Source of the DNA: Massilia sp. 9I | Lineage (GTDB): Bacteria; Pseudomonadota; Gammaproteobacteria; Burkholderiales; Burkholderiaceae_D | DNA: 64,000 nt | Direction of reading: 5' to 3' | Assembly: GCF_902506415.1 (NCBI RefSeq) | Contig: NZ_LR733275.1 | Coordinates: forward strand, 1,065,651-1,129,650 | Shown: one piece after another, positions 43,921-50,705 of the stretch | Layout of the letters: each line of letters opens with the position of its first letter | How positions within the stretch are numbered: the first letter of the stretch is position 1 | Translations under genes and position numbers: made by a program | Notes under the pieces: generated by a model | Databases searched by the model: none | What the model saw: the letters and a program-made list of their open reading frames with translations, nothing else | Told to the model about the DNA's origin: nothing

Positions 43921-46293
43921 TCAGATGTCGACCGACAGGGTCACCGACGCGAAGCGCGGTGCGCCCAGGTAGTAACGCAGGGTGCCGACGGTGGTCACGC
44001 CCGGGAAGGTCGTGGTGTTGGTTATGCTCTGCGACGACGGGTTGATGTACTGCTTGTTGGTGATGTTGCTGATGTTGAACTGCAGCTTCGGACGCTTGAA
44101 GATACCGTAGTTGTCGAAGGTGTAGCCAGCATCGAAGCCGTAGGTGGTATAACCCGGTGCCCATTCGTCGTTCACCAGGGTGCCTGCCTGACGGCTGGTT
44201 GCCTTGGCCTTCACACGAGCGAAGAAGGTGCCCTGCGAGTATTCCAGCGACAGGCCGGCCTTCAGCTTCGGTGTCAGCGGCATTTCCTTGCCGGCGGTCG
44301 GCAGGGTACCGGTGGCGCTCACGCGCAGGTTGTCTTCGATCTTGCTGCGGGTGTAACCGAAGGACGCGTAAGCTGCCCAGCCGTTGATCGGGGTGTTACC
44401 CGCTTCGATTTCGATACCGTGGTTCTTCACGTTGCCAGCGTTGGTGTAGCTGCTGGTGTTGGTGATCGGGTCAAACGCGGTCGCCTGGCGGTTCTTGAAG
44501 TCCACCATGAACGCGGTCACGGTCGCGATGAAGTTGTTGCTCTGGTGACGGTAGCCGATGTCGGTGTTCCACGAGGTCTCTTCCGCCACGTCGCCGCGCA
44601 GGGTCGGCACGCCGTTGGTCAGGATCACGTTGGTGCCGACGTTGCTGAACACGAAGTTCGGCGGGGCTTTCATGTTCTTCGCCACCGACGCGAACAGCTG
44701 GTCGTCGTTGGTGATGCGGAAGCGTGCGCCCAGCTGCGGCAGCACATCGTCGTACTTCTTCTCGATCTTGTAGGTCGGGTTCTGGTTGCCTTCGCTAGCG
44801 TAGTTCGTGAAGTCACGCTTGATGTTCGGCGTACGCAGGCCCAGGTTCAGGGTCAGCTTGTCGTCCATCATCGTGATCGTGTCCTGGATGAAGAACTGGT
44901 ACGCGGTCGAGATGGTGTGCCAGTCACGGCTCTGGAACAGCGAGCCATCGGCGCGGTGGACCTGATAGATTTGCAGGTACGGATCGACCGGACGGCCGTC
45001 GTCGGTCACCGCGACCATCGGGCCGGTCTGACGGTGGTTGGCGCGTTCGTACCAGAAGCCACCCAGGATGTTGTGGTTGTTCCACTGGTAGTTCAGCGAC
45101 GAGGTGACGCCAGGACGCTTGGTGTTGGTGACCGACGCGTTCGCCATGATGATGGTGTCGAGCGTGTCGCCGTCGCCGTTCAGGTCGATCGATGCGGTGT
45201 TGCGGTTGGTCGTCGGGTTCAGGAACGAGCCGCTTTCGCGCTGGACGCGCTGCTGCAGGCCGCCGTTACCGAAGCCATACCAGAAGTACGGCAGGATCTT
45301 CAGGTCGAGGTTTTCGCTCAGGCGGAACTTGGCGGTAGCCGAAGCGATCGCGTTCTTGAACGGGTTGATGTACAGGCCGTGGTACAGCGGCGACTGGGTC
45401 GGTTCGACCTGGGCGGTACCCGCGCGCGGGGTCAGGTGGCCGGCGAAGAAGTCGCTGGTGTCGTAGTAGTAACCACGGGTGTTCAGCTCGGTCTTGGTCA
45501 GGTTGTTGATGCTGTTGTTCAGGGCTTCGTTCCACAGCAGGGTGGCGTGGATGTAGTTGAAGCGATCCCAGTCGTAGTTGAAGCCGGCGTCGATGTGGTC
45601 GCGCTTGGCGCTGCCCTTGCCCTTCCACTTGTCGGTCATCGCGCGCGACACCGAGACGAATGCCTTCGAACGGCCATCCGGCAGCTTGCCGGTATCGTAG
45701 CGCACGAAGGTCTTCCACATGTTCAGCTGGCCGGCGGTCTGCATGAAGCGGACGCGCTGGTTGTTTTCCGGATTACAGGTGTTGATGCCGAAGTTACCGC
45801 CGGTCGCGCCGACTTGCGGCGAGTCGACGTCGGTCGAGCCCTGGGTCACGAACTGCGAGCAGGTGTTTTCCTGGTCAACGTATTCCTGCGGGAACACCGA
45901 GAACGAACCCGAGTCGTTCACCGGCACGCCGTTGATGGTGGCGCCGATCTGGTCGCTGTTGAAGCCGCGCAGAGTCAGGCCGCCGCCGAACAGGCCGGTT
46001 GCATCGTGGTTGTAGCTGTTCACTGCCGGCAGCAGTTCCAGTGCCTCATAGGCGTTGCCGGTCGGGCGCTGCTTTTCCAGTTCCGCTGCGGTGACGGTCG
46101 AACGCGCTTTCGGCGCTTCTTCGAAGACCATCAGACCCATACCCAGTTTCTTGCCGGTGATAACAACTTCCGAGCGAACCTGGCCTTCGTCAGACGTTGC
46201 CGTCTGGGCTTGGGCGACGCCGGTGCATGCCAGGCATGCCAGGGCGATCGCGCTCAGGCGCAGCTTCGGTTGTTGGTTAAAAGCGGATTGCAT
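43921..46293 (-). CDS. TonB-dependent outer-membrane receptor
   Basis: A 790-residue receptor with signal peptide (MQSAFNQQPKLRLSAIALAC... ending AQA), a TonB-box-like EVVITGKKL, plug domain (about 45-190: GNAYEALELLPAVNSYNHDA, GLTLRGFNSDQIGATINGVP) and a 22-strand barrel ending FASVTLSVDI. The plug contains a pair of cysteines (ENTCSQF, INTCNPENNQ). The neighbouring nuclease, nucleotidase, exported adenosine deaminase and guanine deaminase, plus the promoter element shared with nucleoside operons, suggest uptake of a nucleic-acid-derived compound, which is inference. It has its own terminators and a 473-base upstream region. Confidence 0.92.
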   Translation of the reverse strand: MQSAFNQQPKLRLSAIALACLACTGVAQAQTATSDEGQVRSEVVITGKKLGMGLMVFEEAPKARSTVTAAELEKQRPTGNAYEALELLPAVNSYNHDATGLFGGGLTLRGFNSDQIGATINGVPVNDSGSFSVFPQEYVDQENTCSQFVTQGSTDVDSPQVGATGGNFGINTCNPENNQRVRFMQTAGQLNMWKTFVRYDTGKLPDGRSKAFVSVSRAMTDKWKGKGSAKRDHIDAGFNYDWDRFNYIHATLLWNEALNNSINNLTKTELNTRGYYYDTSDFFAGHLTPRAGTAQVEPTQSPLYHGLYINPFKNAIASATAKFRLSENLDLKILPYFWYGFGNGGLQQRVQRESGSFLNPTTNRNTASIDLNGDGDTLDTIIMANASVTNTKRPGVTSSLNYQWNNHNILGGFWYERANHRQTGPMVAVTDDGRPVDPYLQIYQVHRADGSLFQSRDWHTISTAYQFFIQDTITMMDDKLTLNLGLRTPNIKRDFTNYASEGNQNPTYKIEKKYDDVLPQLGARFRITNDDQLFASVAKNMKAPPNFVFSNVGTNVILTNGVPTLRGDVAEETSWNTDIGYRHQSNNFIATVTAFMVDFKNRQATAFDPITNTSSYTNAGNVKNHGIEIEAGNTPINGWAAYASFGYTRSKIEDNLRVSATGTLPTAGKEMPLTPKLKAGLSLEYSQGTFFARVKAKATSRQAGTLVNDEWAPGYTTYGFDAGYTFDNYGIFKRPKLQFNISNITNKQYINPSSQSITNTTTFPGVTTVGTLRYYLGAPRFASVTLSVDI

Positions 46294-46489
46294 TCAAAAC
46301 TCCCCTAGAGTGTCATTATGAAAACTACAACAGCAAGTACAACACCTGCATGAATTCTTGCCAAAAGCACCAGGCTTTTGCAGCGGCATGGCAGTGTAAG
46401 GTCTGAATATGTCCGGTTGATGACGCGCCCGGAGCCACACGGAATCAGCGACGACTTGACGGAAAGTCTTTCCATTTAGTCATTCGCCG

Positions 46490-46544
46490 ACTATGCATGA
46501 GTGCATGTAGCGTGACAAATACCATTTCGCTTACAAATTTATAC
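46490..46544 (-). promoter_or_regulatory. shared nucleoside-locus promoter element, copy 3 (TonB receptor)
   Basis: On the minus strand: ATAAAT, N4, AAG, N2, AAAT, N, GTATTTG, TCA, N14, ATGCATAGT. TTGTCA and CATAGT are 17 bases apart. It lies about 200 bases upstream of the receptor start codon, giving a long leader. Confidence 0.7.
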
Positions 46545-46557
46545 GTATTTCGTATAA
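46539..46557. promoter_or_regulatory. inverted repeat upstream of the receptor promoter element
   Basis: TTATACG (46539-46545) and CGTATAA (46551-46557) are perfect arms around TATTT, immediately upstream of and overlapping the edge of the shared element. Candidate operator specific to the receptor gene. Confidence 0.45.
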
Positions 46558-46693
46558 GTCCCGTCGAGATCCTGTGTGGGTTGCCCGCAACACAGTATTC
46601 ACCTACGGAAATTGCTGCGGCGCGATTATAAAAGGAGTGATTCGACAGTGAAACGAATTAATTTGTAAATCCGTTTTGCCAAGAAGAAGTGAA

Positions 46694-46725
46694 GACAATG
46701 TGTAGCGCGACGGCCACACATTGTC
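46694..46725 (-). terminator. hairpin after the adenosine deaminase gene
   Basis: GACAATGTGT and ACACATTGTC, ten-base perfect arms, followed on the transcript strand by a T/C-rich TTCACTTCTTCTT. It lies 42 bases past the deaminase stop and probably separates this gene from the receptor gene. Confidence 0.65.
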
Positions 46726-46766
46726 CTTTTGGAAGAGATTGGCACTGTCAAGCGCCAATTTTTTGA

Positions 46767-48260
46767 TCAGCGCCTGATAGCCCCGGCGCTGCGGGCCAGT
46801 TCCGCAATACGGGCTTCGAAGGCCGTGAAACGCTCGTCCAGCTGGCGGGTCAGGCGTTGTTTTTCCGCACTCGGCAGGAAGGCGTAACGGATGCTGTTGT
46901 ATGAGGTGCGCTTCATTTCCGCGTAGTCCGGCTTGTAGCGGCTGGCGAACAGCACGTATTCGTTGGACAGCGTGTGGCGCGTCACGCCCGCGTCGTCGGT
47001 CGAGATCACGTAGGGCACGCCGTATTGCCGGTACAGGGTGACCGGGTGGTTGGCGCCCTCGATGCCGCTGATGAAGGCGTTCGATGTCAGGTTGATCTCG
47101 ACCGGGATGTCGTCCTTACGCATCTTCGCCAGGATGCTTGGGGCGTTGGTCTCGTGCGCCAGGTCGATGCCGTGGCCGATGCGGTTGGCGCCGGCGACGA
47201 CCAGGGCCTGGTCGATGTGGAACTTGAGGCCTTCCGGCGGCACGTCGCCCATTGCCAGCTCGCCGGCGTGCATCGCCACCTTCACTTCCGGGTAGCGCGA
47301 CTTCAGGAAGCGGAACATCTTCATGTGCAGTGCGTAGTCGCGCATCGACACCATGGTGCTCTCCTGGCCCACGATATTGACGCCGACGATCTTGTCGCTC
47401 ATGGCCGCGGCCTTGAAGCCCGACACCATCGAGGAGAACACCTGCGACGGGTTCAGGAGACGCAGCACATAGGTCTGGTAGCGCATGGTGAAGCGCTCGT
47501 CATCGATGCCTTCGGCCGACTCGTGGATCTTGTTGACGAAGTCCTCGGTGGATTTCTTGAAGCCGGCGTCCTGGTCCAGCATCGCCAGCCAGGCGCCCAT
47601 CTGGGCGTCGAACGCCTTGTCGTCTCCGGCGTTCTGCCAGGCCTGGGCGTCGAATTCCTTGTTCACGACGAAGGGCGACATCTTGAACATGGTCTCGATG
47701 TAGCTGACGTTTTCCGCGATGGCGCGTTTTTTGAGTTCCAGCAGGCCTTCATGGAAGTTCGCGTTCGACACCGGACCGAAGAAGCCGAAGGTCTGGAAGA
47801 ACAGGCGGTCCGGCGGCGGCTGGATCGCGCCGTGGTTGTTGAAGTCCTTGTTCGACCAGCGCTGCAGCAGCTCGCGGTAGGTGAAATCGTCGGCGTAGAC
47901 CTCGGCGGTGGACAGGCAGTTGCGCTCCTTGGTCGGCTTGGCGCGCTCGGCCTCGACGACTTCCTTCCTCGTTTCGATCTGGTAGGTCTGCTTGTTGACG
48001 CAGTAGCCCTGCTTGTCGAGGAAGTCGACGTACTGCTCGGCGTAGACCGAACCGGAATAATGGTGGTGCAGGTCGCCGCCCTTCGGCATCTGGGTGAAAA
48101 ACAGGGTCAGCTCGGACAGCTTCGGCTCGCCGGCGATCAGGCTGGCGTAGTGGCGGGCGGTGGCGGCTTCGTTGGCCTTCGATGCGGGGCCCTTGGCAAG
48201 GGCGGGCGCGCCGGCGACGGCCAGGGCGAGCAGGACGCTGCCGGTCAGTTTCTTGTACAT
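46767..48260 (-). CDS. exported adenosine deaminase family protein
   Basis: Deaminates adenosine or deoxyadenosine to (deoxy)inosine. The 497-residue protein has a clear signal peptide (MYKKLTGSVLLALAVAGAPA, then LAKG), so it would act in the periplasm or outside, unlike cytoplasmic Add. Zinc ligands are in PKGGDLHHHYSGSVY (about 60-74), VAMHAGEL near 330 and ISTDDAGVTRHTLSNEY near 430; NRIGHGIDLAHE is also present. Length is close to secreted ADGF-type deaminases, with an insertion carrying several Cys and Lys residues near 95-130. ATG 48260 is used; the frame runs further upstream only through repeat sequence. It lies between the receptor and guanine deaminase genes. Confidence 0.9.
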   Translation of the reverse strand: MYKKLTGSVLLALAVAGAPALAKGPASKANEAATARHYASLIAGEPKLSELTLFFTQMPKGGDLHHHYSGSVYAEQYVDFLDKQGYCVNKQTYQIETRKEVVEAERAKPTKERNCLSTAEVYADDFTYRELLQRWSNKDFNNHGAIQPPPDRLFFQTFGFFGPVSNANFHEGLLELKKRAIAENVSYIETMFKMSPFVVNKEFDAQAWQNAGDDKAFDAQMGAWLAMLDQDAGFKKSTEDFVNKIHESAEGIDDERFTMRYQTYVLRLLNPSQVFSSMVSGFKAAAMSDKIVGVNIVGQESTMVSMRDYALHMKMFRFLKSRYPEVKVAMHAGELAMGDVPPEGLKFHIDQALVVAGANRIGHGIDLAHETNAPSILAKMRKDDIPVEINLTSNAFISGIEGANHPVTLYRQYGVPYVISTDDAGVTRHTLSNEYVLFASRYKPDYAEMKRTSYNSIRYAFLPSAEKQRLTRQLDERFTAFEARIAELARSAGAIRR

Positions 48261-48327
48261 GGTGTGGCTTTCTGGTGCGGTGGACCGCGCAACTCTATAC
48301 GCTTGAGTTAGCGTTTGCAATATGGCA

Positions 48328-48413
48328 CGTAGGGTGGGCGAGTTCCTCGCCCACGCGTTCAACCAGTGCATGCGGGAGTTGAACGCGTGGGCGGACAAGC
48401 CGCCCACCCTACG
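48328..48413. repeat. large REP-like double palindrome overlapping the guaD stop codon
   Basis: Outer arms CGTAGGGTGGGCG (48328-48340) and CGCCCACCCTACG (48401-48413) and inner arms CCACGCGTTCAAC (48351-48363) and GTTGAACGCGTGG (48378-48390) are all perfect over 13 bases. Each side can also fold by itself (GTGGGCG/CGCCCAC). The guaD stop codon (48409-48411) lies inside the right arm. The GTGGGC core is shared with 18971-19016. Confidence 0.85.
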
Positions 48414-49716
48414 AACGGCGGTGAACCAGCGCGCCACCCGAGTAGGTCGCCCTGATCGTGCGGTCGTCGCCCAGCAGCGCCAGCGCGAACAGCAGCTCTT
48501 CCAGTGAATCCAGCTGCGCGGTGCGGCGCGCCAGCAGCGGCGTCGCCTTTGGATCGAGCACGATGAAGTCGGCTTCCGCACCCGGAGTGAAGCTGCCGAT
48601 CGTGCCCTCCAGGTCCATGGCGCGCGCCGCGCCCAGCGTGGCCAGGTAGAACATGCGCACCGCCGGCAGGTAGCTGCCTTTCAGGCGCGCCACCTTGTAG
48701 GCTTCATTCATGGTCTGCAGCATCGAGAACGAGGTGCCGGCGCCGACGTCGGTGCCGAGCGAGAGCAGCGCGGAGGCAGAGTCGGCCCTTTCGAAGTCGA
48801 ACAGGCCGCTGCCCAGGAACAGGTTGGAGGTCGGGCACACCGCCACCGCGGAGCCCGTGGCCGCCATGCGCGCGAAGTCCTCGTCGTCCAGCCAGATGCA
48901 GTGGCCGAACAGCGCGCGCGGACGCATCAGGCCGAAGCGCTCGTAGACGTCGAGGTAGCTGCGCGCCTGCGGATGCAGCTCGCCCACCCACTTGCACTCG
49001 TCCTTGTTTTCCGAGACGTGGGTCTGGATGAAGGTGTCCGGGAAGGCTTTCGCCAGTTCGGCGGTGGCGCGCAGCTGGGCGTCGGTGGAAGTTGGGGCGA
49101 AGCGCGGGGTGATCGCGTACAGCTGGCGGCCGCGCTTGTGCCATTTTTCGATGAGCGCGGCGCTGTCGCCGACGCCACCCTCGACGTCGCGCAGGAAGTC
49201 CGGGCAGTGGCGGTCCATCAGCACCTTGCCGGCCACCATGCGCAAGTTGCGCGCTTCGCTGGCTTCAAAGAAGGCGTCGACCGATTCCGGATGCACGGTG
49301 CAGTAGACCACGGCGGTGGTGGTCCCGCAGCGCAGCAGCTCGTCGAGGAAGAACTCGGCGGTCGCGCGCGCATGCGCCGGATCAGCGAAGCGGCGTTCGG
49401 TCGGGAAGGTGTAGGTCTCCAGCCAGGGCAGCAGGCCCTCGCTTGGCGAGGCGATCATGTCCGTCTGCGGGTAATGCAGGTGGGTGTCGATGAAGCCCGG
49501 GGTGATGACTTGTCCGCGATAGTCGTGCGGCGTCACGCCGCCAGGGAGCGTGCCGATCAGCGCAGCATAGTCGCCGGCAGACTTGACGCGGCCGTCCTCG
49601 ACGACCAGCAGGCCGTCTTCATGCCAGGCATGGGCGTCGCCATGAAATGCCGGGTCGGCGTGAAAATGCAGCAAGCTCGCACGGTAGGCTTGCACGTTAT
49701 GGGGTGCGGTGGACAT
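48409..49716 (-). CDS. guaD: guanine deaminase
   Basis: Zinc aminohydrolase turning guanine into xanthine. The 435-residue protein has the amidohydrolase metal motif PGFIDTHLHYPQTDMIASPS near 72-91, the GuaD block LLPWLETYTFPTERRFADP, THVSENKDECKWVGELHP near 225-242, LFGHCIWLDDEDF and GTDVGAGTSFSMLQTMNEAY near 315. Xanthine feeds the xanthine dehydrogenase encoded just upstream. ATG 49716 shares one base with the xdhC stop (TGATG), so translation is coupled. The last two codons and the stop lie in a REP-like palindrome, so the C-terminal residues HRRS may be partly repeat-derived. Confidence 0.94.
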   Translation of the reverse strand: MSTAPHNVQAYRASLLHFHADPAFHGDAHAWHEDGLLVVEDGRVKSAGDYAALIGTLPGGVTPHDYRGQVITPGFIDTHLHYPQTDMIASPSEGLLPWLETYTFPTERRFADPAHARATAEFFLDELLRCGTTTAVVYCTVHPESVDAFFEASEARNLRMVAGKVLMDRHCPDFLRDVEGGVGDSAALIEKWHKRGRQLYAITPRFAPTSTDAQLRATAELAKAFPDTFIQTHVSENKDECKWVGELHPQARSYLDVYERFGLMRPRALFGHCIWLDDEDFARMAATGSAVAVCPTSNLFLGSGLFDFERADSASALLSLGTDVGAGTSFSMLQTMNEAYKVARLKGSYLPAVRMFYLATLGAARAMDLEGTIGSFTPGAEADFIVLDPKATPLLARRTAQLDSLEELLFALALLGDDRTIRATYSGGALVHRRS

Positions 49717-50705
49717 CAGTTGTATTCCGGTGAAACGTCGGGTTGGCGGGCTGCCGCTCCCCAGAAGCCAAGCAGCTGGGCCGCCACGGAGGCCGCAATC
49801 ACGGCCGGGGCCTTGCCCTCGATGCCGGGAATGCCGACCGGGCAAACCATGGTAGCGATGCGCGCATCAATGATGCCGCGTTCGCGCAGGCGGTGCTCGA
49901 ACTGGCGGCGCTTGGTGCTTGAGCCGATCAAGCCGAACCAATCGTCGGCGCCGGGGCGGGACAGTATCGCGTGCGACAGGCTCAGGTCAAGGGCATGGCT
50001 GTGGGTCATGACCAGAAAGGTGGTGCCCTGTGGTGCGTTTTCAACAAGCGCCTCGGGCGTGTCGGTGGCTTCGACCGTCACGTTGGCCGGCACGGTGGGC
50101 GGGAACAGGTCCTCGCGCTCGTCCACCCAGGTGACGCGGCAAGGCAGGTCGGCCAGGGCGCGCACGATGGCGGCGCCGACGTGGCCGGCGCCGAACAGCA
50201 TCAGGTGGGCGCGCGGCGCCAGCACCGCGTCGGCCAGCCAGCGCCGCCCTGCTTCGTCCTGGAAGACGTGGGTGCCGGCGCCGCGGTCGAATGCGGGGCC
50301 GGGCGCGCCAATCAGCAGGCGTCCGGCCGCATCGAACAGGGAGGATTGCGGTTCGCCATCGAGCGCCACCAGGCGCCAGGTATCTTCATTGCGGCGCCGG
50401 TCGAGCAGCGCCAGTTGCGCCGCCTCTGCAAACTCGAAGGCCAGCCAGGCGATGCCGCCGCAGCACTGGCCCAGCTTCGGTCCGAGCGGGAAGCGTTCGA
50501 GGTGGGCGCTGCCGCTTCTCCCCAGCATGGCGCGCGCCAACTCGAGTGCGCGGTGCTCCAGGTGGCCGCCGCCGATGGTGCCGCGAAAACCCTGCGCGTC
50601 CACCAGCATGCGCGCGCCCGGCTCGCGTGGGACCGAGCCCTCGACGCGCGCGACCGTCACCAGCACTGCCGGCGACTGCAGCTGCTGTGGCAACCAATCG
50701 CTCAT
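49716..50705 (-). CDS. xdhC: xanthine dehydrogenase accessory protein XdhC
   Basis: Binds molybdenum cofactor and helps its sulfuration and insertion into XdhB. The 329-residue protein has the N-terminal XdhC/CoxI block ARVEGSVPREPGARMLVD, GTIGGGHLEHRALELARAML, QCCGGIAWLAFE, then a Rossmann-like domain with LMLFGAGHVGAAIVRALADL near 185, TWVDEREDLFPPTVPANV, LVMTHSHALDLSLSHAIL and LIGSSTKRRQFEHRL. Start and stop both share a base with the neighbours (TGATG), placing it inside a tightly coupled xdhA-xdhB-xdhC-guaD unit. Confidence 0.95.
   Translation of the reverse strand: MSDWLPQQLQSPAVLVTVARVEGSVPREPGARMLVDAQGFRGTIGGGHLEHRALELARAMLGRSGSAHLERFPLGPKLGQCCGGIAWLAFEFAEAAQLALLDRRRNEDTWRLVALDGEPQSSLFDAAGRLLIGAPGPAFDRGAGTHVFQDEAGRRWLADAVLAPRAHLMLFGAGHVGAAIVRALADLPCRVTWVDEREDLFPPTVPANVTVEATDTPEALVENAPQGTTFLVMTHSHALDLSLSHAILSRPGADDWFGLIGSSTKRRQFEHRLRERGIIDARIATMVCPVGIPGIEGKAPAVIAASVAAQLLGFWGAAARQPDVSPEYN

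Larger units (their letters stand above)
46294..46766. promoter_or_regulatory. regulatory region upstream of the TonB receptor gene (473 bases without a gene)
   Basis: AT-rich region containing the shared nucleoside-locus element (46490-46544), a TTATACG/CGTATAA inverted repeat (46539-46557) directly before it, and a hairpin beyond the adenosine deaminase gene (46694-46725). A further short stem TTGGC/GCCAA with six T reads toward the plus strand near 46738-46764. No convincing small gene was found. Confidence 0.6.

Noticed and set aside
44419..46308. 629-codon plus-strand frame opposite the TonB receptor
   Set aside because: Val/Arg/His-rich shadow of the receptor gene; strand of the receptor is fixed by signal peptide, plug and barrel motifs.
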